Assembly: GCA_037576215.1 (NCBI GenBank)
Contig: JBANDB010000016.1
Span: forward strand, 248,001 to 312,000
DNA: 64,000 nt
Source of the DNA: Armillaria gallica
Taxonomy: Eukaryota > Basidiomycota > Agaricomycetes > Agaricales > Physalacriaceae
Direction of reading: 5' to 3'
Positions 46,082 to 58,546 of the stretch are shown piece after piece (the first letter of the stretch is position 1; each line of letters begins with the position of its first letter). The position numbers were made by a program, and so were the translations under genes. The notes beneath the pieces were generated by a model. That model was not told the DNA's origin, did not search any database, and saw nothing but the letters and a program-made list of their open reading frames with translations.

Positions 46082-46504
46082 CATTGAAGAGACTCTGTGT
46101 GTGCAGGCTAGAAATGCAACAGTGTCGAAGACACTGATCACACCCACACCCAACACTACACACACAAACCCTCAAAGTTCTTGGGGGGATATTATGCGAT
46201 AGAAGCAGATTGAAGCAATACAACTAAACTCTCAGAATATACGATACACATGTATAGCAATAGCGCTCATAGGGTATCTAGATCTCTCTAAGTCCAAAGG
46301 CTTTTATAACAAGAGGGGCGACCAATGTCACCGGGCCTCAAGGCAAGGTGTACTACAATACACAACACGTCGCCACACACCAACAAAACCCTCAATAAGC
46401 CTCGCGCAACATGCACAGGTGACCACAAAGAACTTAAACACACCCTAAACATGACTCAAAGCTTGCGCTCTAAGCAGAAACCCTTCACAAAATGTCCACT
46501 CAAG

Positions 46505-46775
46505 CCACAGGATTTGAACCCACGCACCCAAGCTTCCAAACCGATCGTAGACCCACAGGGTTTGAACCTGTGCCAGCCCAGAGAAACAATAACCAAATAA
46601 ACCCCGTCTGACAAGCCAAAGGGTTTGAACCTCTGCTGCTTGCGGAAATGAGAACCCTCAAGCGCACACTAATCAGACCACAGGGTTTGAACCTGTGCTG
46701 CCTGTAGTGCCGCGTGTTAACAGAAGGCCTCTGTACGAACACTAATCAGACCAAAGGGTTTGAACCTCTGCCGCC
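46505..46775 (-). repeat. Five tRNA T-arm-like modules
   Basis: On the minus strand, five near-copies of ACAGGTTCAAACCCTGTGG occur with TTTGAAC (plus strand) at about 46,513, 46,561, 46,624, 46,685 and 46,760. Each forms a 4-5-bp stem with a 7-nt TTCAAAC/TTCAAAT loop and contains a pol III B-box-like GGTTCAAACCC. Spacing is 48-75 bp. No full cloverleaf is evident. Confidence 0.6.
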
Positions 46776-46791
46776 TGTAGCACTGCACGTC

Positions 46792-48801
46792 ACAAGAAAC
46801 CCTCAAAACTCAAGAGCGTGTCCGCAATGACACAATATCTCTTATTCTCAGGGTAGAGCACAGTCAACCAATCACTCAAACCGTACACAAGTCCCCTGCA
46901 AAGCTTTCTATGCCTCGCACGCTACTCAAGTCACTCAAATGTTATCAATAAAAGGTCTATTCTCTCGCTCGAAGCTACAAACTAATCCCAAAGCTAGAGC
47001 GCTAAGCTGAGGGCTTTCACGCTCCAACAAGGGGGGTCCGAAAACTTGTACACTATTACTATACTATAGTATTTATACTATGCGCTCTACATATTAATAC
47101 AACCTTAAATAGTAACTCTTGGCTGGCAGAACTTCTTTTCCTGGGTCCCGTGCATGTTGCCATAATCATGCCATTGCTTGGCGCTTACTCAGAGCTCCGG
47201 CTCGGGGCCAGATCCTGGTCTCTCAGCTGCGCAACATCGGTTAGCCGCGCTATACACACATACTGACATCGCCTAGTATCTCCTCGGAGTTGTGGCCTAG
47301 AGCGCAACTCGTCTTTATGGTAATAATATCTTCTAGTGATTTCCACGGTCTTCTAGGACCATTGGCTTTCAGTCTAGGCCTCGCGCGCATCGGCCGAAGT
47401 CAGAGACATCAGTCTTACTTCAATTCTACACGTTCTGAGGTCTAGAGCGCTAGCTCCCGGCATGGCAGTGCCTTGTGCGTCATAGATCAAGGTTGCGTGA
47501 AGTATCAATTATCTCCTGAGCTTCACTGGTTCTATTCTTAGTGCACGTCTTCTGTGCATTATCAGCGTATTCAGTGTCAAGTGCTGGGGCTTTAGACTTA
47601 GCATGACCCTTCTGGTATCACTCTACAGTTAAGCCATGCGCTCCACCGAACATCACTCAAGGTATTGCATTGCCTGCACTTAGGACATCGTGCTCTAAGG
47701 TATATCTCATTTCCTCGGTATCTAGCTTTTATAAAATGTATGTATTAATACATTTCGCGAAATTACACGTGTGAATGCTTTTCAAGCGTGTCAGCGTGTC
47801 ACAAGAAACCCTCAAAACTCAAGAGTGCGTCTGCAATGACACAATATCTCTTATTCTCAGGGTAGAGCACAGTCAACCAATCACTCAAACTGTACACAAG
47901 TCCCACGCTAGCTTTCTATGCCTCACGCGCTACTCAAGTCACTCAAATGTTATCAATAAAAGGTATATTCTCTCACTTGAAGCTACAAACTAATCCCAAA
48001 GCTAGAGCGCTAAGCTGAGAGCCTGCGCGCTCCAACAAGGGGGGTCTGAAACTTGTGCACTATTACTATACTATAGTATTTATACTATGCACTCTACATA
48101 TTAATACGACCTTAAATAGTAACTCTTGACTGGCAGAACTTCCTTTCCTGGGTCCCGTGCATGTCGCCATAATCACGCCATCACTTGGCGCTTACTCAGA
48201 GCTCCAGCTCGGGGCTAGATCCTGGTCTCTCAGCTGCGTGACTTCGGTTAGCTGCGCTATACACATGTACTGACATCGCCTAGTATCTTCTCGGAGTTGT
48301 GGCCTAGAGCGCAACTCGTCTTTATGGTAATAATATCTTCTAGTGATTTCCATGGTCTTCTAGGACCACTGGCTTTCAGTCTAGGCCTCGCGTACATCGG
48401 CTGAAGTCAGAGACATCAGTCTTACTTCAATTCTACACGTTTTGAGGTCTAGAGCGCTAGCTCCCGGCATGGCAGTGCCTTGTGCGTCATAGATCAAGGT
48501 TGTGCAAAGTCTCAATTATCTCCTGAGCTTTGCTGGTTCTATTCTTAGTGCGCATCTTCTATGCATTGTCAGTGTATTCAGTGTCAAGTGCTGGGGCTTT
48601 AGACTTAGCATGACCCTTCTAGTATCACTCTACAGTTAAGCCATGTGCTCCATCAGACATCACTCAAGGTATTGCATTGCCTGCACTTAAGACATTGCAC
48701 TCTAAGGTATATCTCATTTCCTCAGTAGCTAGCTTTTATAAAATATATGTATTGATACATTTTGTGAAATTACATGTGTGAATGCTTTTCAAGCATGTCA
48801 C
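46792..48801. repeat. Tandem duplication, two units of about 1.0 kb
   Basis: Units 46,792-47,800 and 47,801-48,801, period 1,009 bp, both starting acaagaaaccctcaaaactc. Differences are mostly C/T and G/A. Non-coding. Confidence 0.85.
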
Positions 48802-48802
48802 T

Positions 48803-49022
48803 ATAATGCTGTGGCACAGCTTCTTCATGTCCATCATCTTATTTGTTCTTTGATTTCTTCTATTGACACCGCAGTCAGAGACAAGAATTACACCTGTCAG
48901 CAAAAGCGGCATGCATACTGCAAGTATCCCTATGAGGCGGCCTTAGTGAGCCTCTTGACATGCGGTATACTAGAAGACTCGATGAGACTGGTGACTTGGA
49001 GAAAGGTATTGAGAGCGTGCAT
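48803..49022 (-). pseudogene. Helical-bundle family copy, 5' part (exon 1)
   Basis: ATG at 49,022 on the minus strand, MHALNTFLQVTSLIESSSI, then PHVKRLTKAAS and a stop. Remains of exon 2 (KKSKNK-like) run to 48,803. It is the start of the split copy at 45,589-46,081. Confidence 0.65.
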
Positions 49023-49240
49023 GGTGGCATGCACTTGGAAACGTATGTGCTGTAGAGGCTGGGCATCTATCATCACGGCAATAGGAGAATGTGATGTATG
49101 TCGCTCTAAGATCATTCTAGACCTGCATCATGTGAACGAATACTGAATTCAGTGTTACACAGAACATGAGGAGGAATAATTCATGTTAAAAAAAGCAGCC
49201 TGTGGAGAATAGCACACCCTTTCATGGACAAAGACAAGAG

Positions 49241-52211
49241 CACCCAATGCTCTAGGTCTTTTGCAAAATATCCTATTATAATTGGAAATGGAATCACAAA
49301 AGAGTCCTATTGAATACTGTACTATTACGACCGGATATTCACATAACGCGTAACACGGCCTCGTAATATGAAGATCTGTGAACATCATAATGCGTAACAG
49401 GTCCTTTTCGTGCCTCAAATTACTCAATATAGTGATTTTCTTCGGTCCGGCTCACGCCGGACTGCCTATTAAGGTATATGACATCATAATGAAGATGTGG
49501 TTCTGTGAAGTGTGTAACGCGAAAAAATAACCTGTGAAGATACGGTTGTAATAGTACAGTAGATCTATCATTATAGGCTTGTATTTTTGCCTGCAATATA
49601 GGATATAGGCTGTGATATCCTATTATGGGTTGCAATATGGGTAGGGGGTCTAGGAGGTGCTACTTTTAGGATAGGGTGATGAGAAGAGGGTGTATTATTA
49701 GCATCAATTTCGCATTTTTTCTATTTTTAGCATCAATGGTATATTTTTGCTATTTTTAAGGTTAGGGTCAGATTTAAAATGCCAGATCAATGTTTCTCAA
49801 AAATGTAGCCCATTCCTTATTGAGATGGACTATAATTAGATTCTAAGCCTCTTATAATAATCTATAATTAGATAGTATGGTGACCCCATCAACATTCGGC
49901 CGAAAATGGCTGGATGGATCAAAAGAAAAAAAGATACATTAAAAATACGCTTTTTCTCAAAATTCCTGCTCATTTCTCAATGGATTGGCCTAATATTAAA
50001 AAGAGGACCTTGCCCAGTATTGTTCTTGATGTCTGTAAGGTTATTTCATCGAAATACGACCAGAAATGGATGGATGCGTCGAAATTGGTTTGGATGTAGT
50101 GGCAGTGCAGAATGCCATCAATAATATCAGTCTATTTTCGGACTAAATAGGGGTTTAGGCTTATTGAAGCATCCTCTGGGTGGTTTGTGGGCCAGGGGAT
50201 GGTACTATTATATACCCAAATATAAATAACATAAAAGCGAACCATCTGGTGAAATATGGGGGCCCTGGGGAGTGTTTAAAAAGGCTAAAATAGTGAAACA
50301 TAGCGAAAATAGGCAGAAAATCTGCATTTGGGGTGGTTTCTGGATACTGGATGGGCCAGGGGATGGTACTAGTATATGCCTAAAGATAAATAACACAAAA
50401 GCAAAGCCTCTAATGAGGTATGGGAGCTCTGTGGAGTGGGTGAAAAGGGTAAAATAGTGAAAAATAGCGAAAATAAGCAGAAAATTCACTTTTTATGGTG
50501 CTACATGCATCGGATTGCTTCAGGGACTTCACCATTCGATTTCTACATTATGAAAACCTTAGAATACATTCTCATTAGTTATATATGAGTACCAGAACAC
50601 TGTGAAAAATAGGGAATACAGGGGTAGATATGTATTATCTTGTTTTCTAAACATCGGATTGCTCTGGGAGTGCTACCATTCAATTCCTTGACCATTAAAA
50701 CCCCCAAACTACTCTAGGTTTCATTTATGGGGTCTCAGTATTGATCATAATAATGATATAACAGTTTAGGAGGGGCATGTATGAATACTCATGTTTCTGA
50801 GCCTCGGGAAATTTCGGAGTTGTTTCCAATGAGTTCCTTGACCTTACAAACGCCCAGAATACCCCAGGATTATATTACAAACCTTAGAAATCCATGGTAA
50901 AAAGGGTGATAGTGAAAATCTCCGAAATGCCATATAGCTCGCATTTCTGAGTGTTGGGGAAGGTAATTGTAGTATATAATACACGATATATATTGTATAA
51001 TAGTGTGTACAAAAGCCTAGAATGATCCAAAATGTATTGGTAGAGATATAAGGTGATCTTTCTGAGAAAAAGGAGGAGCATCACCCTGATTTCGATGTTC
51101 TGATCATCCTATGGCCTAGGGACTATCAGATTCGGATTCCTGGACCCAAAAAACATTAGACTCATGTATTATCCCTAGGGGTAATTTTTAATAGTGCAAT
51201 ATCTATGCACAGAGGATATTTTTGTGCATAACTAAGTGCACACTTATTACTTCGGAGTTTTGACACATAGACCCCATACCTCATCAGAGGCTTTGCTTTT
51301 GTGTTATTTATCTTTAGGCATATACTAGTACCATCCCCTGGCCCATCCAGTATCCAAAAACCACCCCAAATGCAGATTTTCTGCCTATTTTTGCTATGTT
51401 TCACTATTTTAGCCTTTTTAACCACTCCCCAGGGCCTCCATATTTCACCAGATGGTTCGCTTTTATGTTATTTATATTTGAGTATATAATAGTACCATCC
51501 CCTGGCCCACAAACCACCCAGAGGATGCTTCAATAAGCCTAAACCCCTATTTAGTCCGAAAATAGACTGATATTATTGATGGCATTCTGCACTGCCACTA
51601 CATCCAAACCAATTTCGACGCATCCATCCATTTCTGGTCGTATTTCGATGAAATAACCTTACAGACATCAAGAACAATACTGGGCAAGGTCCTCTTTTTA
51701 ATATTAGGCCAATCCATTGAGAAATGAGCAGGAATTTTGAGAAAAAGCGTATTTTTAATGTATCTTTTTTTCTTTTGATCCATCCAGCCATTTTCGGCCG
51801 AATGTTGATGGGGTCACCATACTATCTAATTATAGATTATTATAAGAGGCTTAGAATCTAATTATAGTCCATCTCAATAAGGAATGGGCTACATTTTTGA
51901 GAAACATTGATCTGGCATTTTAAATCTGACCCTAACCTTAAAAATAGCAAAAATATATCATTAATGCTAAAAATAGAAAAAATGCGAAATTGATGCTAAT
52001 AATACACCCTCTTCTCATCACCCTATCCTAAAAGTAGCACCTCCTAGACCCCCTACCCATATTACAACCCATAATAGGATATCACAGCCTATATCCTATA
52101 TTGCAGGCAAAAATACAAGCCTATAATGATAGATCTATTCAATAGGACTCTTTTGTGATTCCGTTTCCAATTATAATAGGATATTTTGCAAAAGACCTAG
52201 GGCATTGGGTG
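49241..52211. mobile_element. Fold-back element, copy 2 (asymmetric)
   Basis: Termini CACCCAATGC and GCATTGGGTG as in copy 1, flanked by ACAAGAG (49,234-49,240) and ATAAGAG (52,212-52,218), a 7-bp duplication with one transition. The left arm runs to about 51,150 and the right arm from about 51,263, so the right arm has lost roughly 800-900 bp next to the spacer. The spacer is inverted relative to copy 1. No coding capacity. Confidence 0.85.
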
Positions 52212-52218
52212 ATAAGAG

Positions 52219-54142
52219 ACAATGACAAAGCTCAACTGAGGACACCCTAAACATGGAGAGGCTGCCATTCAGGCTTCAACAAAGGCTAGCAATGGCAAAT
52301 TAACAATATAGGGACAATGGCTGAAAGAAGCACACTAATAGTCTCTGCATAATGGTAGATCTGCTGGATTCAAATACCAATACAAGTGATTTATGTGATT
52401 GAAGTGAGAATGAAGAAGAATGGCATCGACTTCATGGTCTGCACTGGGAATTATTGATTTGAATCTCTTGGGAATCAAGGTTCCCCTCTTTGGGTCATCT
52501 CAGATATGTGATTATCTGATGATAAATGAACCAGGCCCACCTTGACACAGCACAAGCAGTCCAGCAGAGGCATATAGAGCTCGAGTCGAGGCTGAGAAAG
52601 AAAATCTAGAAGGGAACTATCATGAGAATATGGGCAGAATTGTAATGTGAGAGTGAAACGCAGCGAGCAGATAACGGAAGGCCGTTATGTTGATGGGTAC
52701 TCACTGACAACTACTGACTAATTCGGGAACAATGAAGCAACAGGTTTGGGTCTTAGTGATGCTGGCAGCACCTTCACATACAGCAATGATAACAATCCTT
52801 AGTTGAGAGAACCTTGACAATGGAGCTTATTGTTACATAATGACTGGTTATGGTTCATGTATGGGGAACCAGATCACCCTGATAAGTGTTTGAGTCGAAA
52901 ATCAAGGTCACCGAATCAGACTTGAGAACTAGCATGATGGTGTAGATGAGCGTGCAACAGTAGAGTTTGATGAGTTCCAGAAGACTTGTTTACTCTAGTC
53001 GTCCAATTTATGATAACAAGCAGCAATTGGTCTTTTGTTTGTTTGTTACATGATGTACAGAGTCAGTTTGGCTGGGAGGATTATATCCACTATAATAGAA
53101 GCGCATCAGGTATTGAAAAATATCACGCTGAAAGTAGTTGTCATACGTGACCAAGTCGTAGTGGAGGCGGGATCAATGGCTTGCTTTGAGTCCAGCCCGA
53201 TGAGAAATCGTGTCAATGGCATGGGAACATTCAGAGCTTTAATCCTGGTGCCTTTCTTTCTTTTGCTTTCCCCGCGTCGATAATCAAGCCAGACCACTGG
53301 CAGGTTATGCACCCAGGCCACCACACTGACTCTATTGTCTACAAATCATTGAAGGTTTATTTGCTTACTCCAACATTTTCCCTGATTCTTTCAAGCAGAC
53401 GAACCGATAGACCTGCAAGAGGAAGGGCTTGACCTGAAGCTGAAGAAACATGTGAGGGCTGTTTCCTTTTCATTGTCTGTTTAGCCATATGTGCTGTCTA
53501 TTACACATACAAGGTGCATCGACTAGTGGCCATGGACTTGTCTTGATTTTGATGTTGTCGATAGAAGAACTGTGTGCTTGTCCATTGCTCTTCCTTGGGA
53601 CAGCTTATTGATATTTGGATCGATGATGCCTGGTTCTCTATGATACCTTTTCGACTCACCCATGACCATTGGCAGGTAACATCATTACATGGAAGCAATG
53701 TGCTTTGCAGTAGTACCCACAGATATCTCAATGAATAGATACAGCATGGGATTGTCGAGCAAGAGATGCCACAGGTTCCACCGACCGATGTCTTGACATT
53801 TTCAAACCTCACCCTAAAGCGATACTTTATCATCCCGAGATAAGCTCTAAGCTTCAAAGCCATGGATCAGAGTGTGGGCCAGGCAGAGCTTTGACTGGAG
53901 TGCTCGACATTACTGCTTTATGGTTCTTTCCAGTTCCATGGAACAGATGTGCATCCAGTAAGTCTCACATGTTTTTATCTTCGGAGATTTTCTAACTCTC
54001 CCTTTGTTCTGCCTTTCCAGGCATACCTTCAAGGCCACCGATATTTTCCACCACTGTAACGACAGCCATCATTATTAAGATTTTCCGTTATCTTGTCAGA
54101 TCTTCTGGCACCTTTCCCTCATGGCACCACACACTTTGTCTG
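52219..54142. repeat. Segmentally duplicated spacer
   Basis: 52,230-53,530 is similar to 600-1,960 and 61,740-62,970. It holds a broken counterpart of the 32,052-32,261 ORF at 53,106-53,324 (minus). No convincing gene. Confidence 0.5.
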
Positions 54143-54924
54143 ATGCATGCTTCTGCATCGCCCTCTATAGTGCAAGTCTTACCACCAACTACTCAGCCCG
54201 CCCTCAACGCCCATCTCCAAGTCACATATCTCGCCAAAGCTGCAGGCGACAGTGTCCCATACCTTGAGAGCATGGCCAAGGTCGCTGTACTCATCTTCAA
54301 ACTTCTTGATGTTCGGTTTACTATACTTGCCATACAGATGTTGTCGGTGACTTTGTGCTCTACAGCAAAAAGCAAAGAACAAGGAGAGTGCCAAGAAGCC
54401 CTGTGAGAACGTCGCAAACACAATTCTCATCACCAACAACCTCGTTCATATGCAAGGAGAAGGGAGGACTTCATGTTTTATCGATATCTGCCAAGAAATG
54501 GAAGGGTGGGTTGTCATTTTTATTTGCCATCGTTCTTCAACAGTTACTTGATAGTCTGGTTACAGGTATCTTCAAGGCATGGCTCAATATTTGAATGATA
54601 TTAAGTGGAAACACCGTGGTATCAAAGCTGTCTTCAGTGTTGACGAATTCCGCAACACCATTCAGGTTTACAGGAGGCATGTAGACGATTTGAAAATGGA
54701 CTTTCTGGTAACATTCCTGCTTCCAGATTTTCCATATTGTATCTCACATTCATGTATAGATCCATTCAGTAGTTGACTGCTGTTTGGAGGTCTCGGAGAT
54801 ACACTGCCTATTGAAGAAGAATGTGGTGGCTCAGGCTGTTGTAGCTCACTCAGAGGTGTTTGTTTTCCAGGTCCCGAAAAAGCCTGCTGTGATCACTGCT
54901 TTTTTTTGTAACCCTGCTCTCTGA
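54143..54924 (+). CDS. Small helical-bundle protein, open copy with shifted start
   Basis: Exons 54,143-54,310, 54,366-54,505, 54,566-54,707 and 54,760-54,924 (615 nt, 204 aa, no internal stop). Introns are 55, 60 and 52 nt. The usual ATG before PALNAHLQVTYLAKAAG is lost (CAG), but an in-frame ATG 18 codons upstream (54,143, MHASASPSIVQVLPPTTQ) keeps the frame open. Exon 2 starts QKAKNKESAKKPCENVANT; exon 3 holds VDEFRNTIQVYRRHVDDLKM; exon 4 ends FVFQVPKKPAVITAFFCNPA. The first donor is GTTCGG, weaker than GTTTGT elsewhere. Probably the only plus-strand copy that could still make a full product. Assignment to a HeLo/MLKL-type helical domain is by resemblance. Confidence 0.6.
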
Positions 54925-57900
54925 CTGTGGCAAGTGTTCTATGTCATGACATTGATCTGATAGAAGCCTTCCATTAATAGCCTTACAGTTCCAATATACA
55001 TTTAATTTGTTCTTGCAGCTACATCTAAATTACAATACACTTATTGAATGTACTTGGTTCCTAATTGACGGAAAGGCATGCAAGCCTCTATATTTGGCAC
55101 TTACTTCACCGTCTAAAATTACCTATATTCTATTGAGAGGTCAGTAGGGTATATTAACTCTGGCATGATAATGTACCTCTCTTTCCCTGGTGTCTTTGTC
55201 CATACATCACAACATCACATAGACATAAAACCTCAATTGTAATTCTAGTTTAACAGCAGGCTCAGGAATATTACTTGTCACACCTTCTTACAATACTTGC
55301 TCCAATTGTAGTCGGTAGCCTACACCTTAGTCAGATTAAAGAACTTCAACCAACCTCAGGTCGACTTTAAATAAATAATTCTAGGACATGAAGTCGAATC
55401 AATGCTTGATAGCTGAGTGTCTCCAGCAGCAGAAAACATTCTGCCACTTTGGATCTAATATGTATCTGAAGAAAGGAAGAAAACAAAGGAAAAGAAAGGA
55501 GAATGATGACTTATCAGGTGTCTTGACTGCGTTGTCCAACAAAGCCAGCTCAGTCTGAAGGGAATGCCGATCCTTCTTTCCAAGTCCTGTGAATATGGGA
55601 AATTCAGTCTTTATACCAACCTGTACCCCAATTATCTCTTTGCACAATCATCAGGGAAATGTGTGGATATACTAAACTTCCTCTCAAGTGAAGCAATTTT
55701 TCTGAGCATTCAACAATCTTCGTTGGCTGAACTGAAAAAGACAGACATAAATTACTACACAATTTGAAGCAGATACCTCTGAAGACCATATCTCGCTCCT
55801 TTGCGAGTCGTGCAGTTTTTGCACAGTCTGAGTCCTTGGCAGATTCAAAAGGCACTGTTTATGCAGTAATTATCATTGGACAATGGGGTCTAAAGCCCTG
55901 CTTATTCGCTTACTCGGTGAATGGCTGTGGATGTAAAAGGTGGGTTCACGTCAACAGCACTCGGCCTGAAGTCCAGATGTCAAATATAGAGGACATGACT
56001 GGTATTTCTCATGACTCCTTTGTTGTGACTGTGACTATTGACCATCAACCCCTTGTCTGCCATCCTGGAACGCTGTTTATATGCGCTCGTATCAAACCCT
56101 TCTCTCTTATTTATGGTGCAAGGATTAGTTTTTGAAGAGATGTGAGATGAAGAAAGGACTTGAGAGCGAAGTGATGATGGTGGGAAAGGTAAACCATTTT
56201 TTTCCTGCTCCCTTTGAGTGGTCAAATTCATTAGGGAATATACAGCAGGTTCCTTTACTGCTATTCTCGGCGCCTGTGACTCGTTCGTGCCATTGACACA
56301 ATTTTCTCTTGGTAAGGTCCTCCATGTATTCCCTTTCGTCTCTCATCACATCCATCAGCACTCTCGATATGCTCAGACATACCATTGAAGGAAAGACATA
56401 GACGTGGACTCAAGTTTTGGAGGGACAAGTGGCAATTTGCCTGGAGTAGCTGTGCACTGCGTATGAGGCTACTGGGTGGCAAAAAGGTACATGACATGTC
56501 GTGTCATTTTCTTTCATTTCCTGATATGTTTGACACTGTAACATCTGTTCATCGAGCTCATCAGCTGCTTGCTCAAAGTGCAGTAAAGGGATGCAAGACC
56601 ATGTACCCTGTCCAACATCAGATTTGATGCATTATGCTCTGGTGCGTGATATTTTGTTCATTCATACCCTTCGACTCTTACAATTCTTGTGGCATTCAGT
56701 TCCATGGATAACCAGCCACGACAATGTATAGTCATATCAATGCAACCTGGATGACCAGAGCGAGCATGCGGCAATGAGGTCATCAACACATACCCACCCT
56801 GCACCATCCCTTGGTCAATATTCACTTCTTCTGGCAATCCCTCCAATGGCGCTGCAAGACCTCGCAGCCACGTATCATCCTGGCTTCGATACCCCAGGCA
56901 CCGACGGTCTCTCATCCTCACTTGATGGCATGCTATTCCATCTCCCATCATCAGTCTCACTCCGGTCGGCCATGTTCTTCATTTCAAGCACTTTCACTTT
57001 TGTACCAAATAGAAAACCTATTCCTATCAACCAAACATGATGCTGTCCTCATACGGCTATAACTCCTTAGGCATGCCTCAACACTCTCACGGTCCCTCCT
57101 TGGCACACCTTTAATGACTTCAAAGGTGTACTCTCACTAGCCGAGACTTGGGGATGGAAAGGCGCGCATGTATCACTGTGCCTGCATTCATACGAGAACG
57201 GCTCCCGGTGTATGCAGTAGCGACAAGGTTTGTATGGGAGGACAAAGCCGAGTTCGCTTCACAGCATATGAGCAGATCTTGATGTGCACACTAGTGAAAC
57301 CACTCATGTTTCATCGGATGTGGTGAGATGAGGTTCTGGAGGGTATGGAGTGGGACACGAGGTGTAGCAGATGCATGGTCAATGGGTCAGCATGGATGGC
57401 CCTCGTATGGAAAATGTTTTCGGAAATAGATGCATGGTCATTGGGGTTGTGGTGTGTTCGTTGGAGACAAAAGAGTAGCCAGAGATGGATGCTTGTTTGA
57501 ATGGAGAAGTGTCCAGGATGTGGGAGATTGGTGTATGATAGACTCGGAAACAGTGTAAAGCTAAGGTTAGGATGACTCATTACCCTTATGTTTTTTGCTA
57601 ACAGTACATTTTCATAGCATGCTTGATAGGGGTCTCAAAGGAACGTCTGATGCTTTTTATGGCTGTAGTTGTTCTTTCCATCTTCAGCTGCCTTGTTGTT
57701 CCCAATGATAACGCAGGGTTGATTCCTACATTTACAAAAGGTGAGCATGGTTTGTGTTCGGTACCGTAGCACGATATTGTGTAGTACGGACTCTGGTCAG
57801 CTTCCTTCTTAGGGACATAATGACCAGAATAAATATCCCTCCCTCCCTTATGATACCCCTGAACGTGCCTCCAATACATGCTGTCATACCCGATCTATCC

Positions 57901-58456
57901 TCCCTGCCATGGACGAACAAATGTGTTGCAAGACTTGAAGAATAAATACAACCTACGAACCCTGTTGAGATTCTCAAACGTTCTTTGGAAGCTCAAGATA
58001 GCATACAGCAACAAGCAAGATCCAACTGCTTGACAGTGAAGTCACCATGATGCCTCTACAATGCCCTCAAGAGCATTGTGCCCACATCAGCCATCCAGAA
58101 TACGTGTTCAGATGCGCACATTCCATATTGGGAGGCGGCTGCTCTTGTGTATGAAAACTAAGACCTTATCTTCGGGAGTCAGAAGCCCGAAGTCTGGGAG
58201 TGCATGTAACAGTGGTAAGCCTGTGGCTTTCTTTCTTTCTTTCTTTCCTCCTGCGTTGCCAGGATTTCAATTTGTTCTAGGGAACGGTATGCATCAGGCT
58301 TGTAAGTGCTGTGTAGCAGATATCGACAGCGGCCTGGATAGTGTCTCGACTACTTCCTTTTTGATATGGCACCAGTTCAAATGGAGAGCCAAAGACGAAA
58401 TAGGTTCAGACCTTGTCTACCAGGAGCCTTGGAGTTCTATATTACCATGGCGCTAT
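54925..58456. other. Mostly non-coding; possible decayed exons
   Basis: No recognised gene. On the minus strand, 55,850-55,410 can be read as exon-like pieces (SAKDSDCAKTARLAKERDMV; LHLRGSLVYPHISLMIVQRD; GKKDRHSLQTELALLDNAV) joined by short GT..AG gaps, but one donor is poor and I cannot find a start or family. 56,800-57,010 and 57,300-57,590 repeat 2,040-2,230 and 2,330-2,640. Confidence 0.25.
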
Positions 58457-58546
58457 GCATTAGTGCTGTAATGGTTAACATGCAGTCTTCCCACTTGTTG
58501 GCTTTGTCTGTGTGGTGCGTTCAGGGTTCGATTCCCTGCTAATGCA
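58457..58546 (+). tRNA. tRNA-Gly(CCC)-like, possibly with intron or pseudogene
   Basis: Perfect 7-bp acceptor stem GCATTAG/CTAATGC followed by A, and a perfect T-arm CAGGG-TTCGATT-CCCTG. The D-loop is AATGGTTA, and the anticodon loop TTCCCAC gives anticodon CCC. The D-stem has one mismatch. Between the anticodon loop and T-arm are 27 nt where 10 are expected, so an intron of about 17 nt is possible, but the 3' anticodon strand does not pair cleanly (GTCTG is the nearest). Confidence 0.5.

Larger units (their letters stand above)
46082..48802. mobile_element. Unclassified insertion in helical gene copy
   Basis: The gene copy reads ..gaactgtat to 46,080 and resumes ..taatgctgtggcac at about 48,803; the copies at 1 and 60,836 are continuous here. 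The insert has a ~700-bp left part, five T-arm-like modules and two ~1-kb tandem units. A hairpin atgctt-ttc-aagcat lies about 12 nt from the right end, which would suit a Helitron, but the final bases are not CTRR, so the class is left open. No protein domain seen. Confidence 0.55.

Noticed and set aside
46500..46742. 80-aa minus ORF with repeated SNPVG/FKPCG-like segments
   Set aside because: This is the usual spurious translation of T-arm-like repeats, not a protein repeat family.
46505..48801. CRISPR-like array
   Set aside because: Eukaryotic context; repeats are T-arm-like modules with irregular spacing and a 1-kb tandem duplication, with no unique-spacer structure.
55764..56135. 123-aa plus-strand ORF with several Cys residues
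   Set aside because: No recognisable motif, no copy elsewhere in the window, and exon-like pieces on the opposite strand are equally plausible; left as uncertain.
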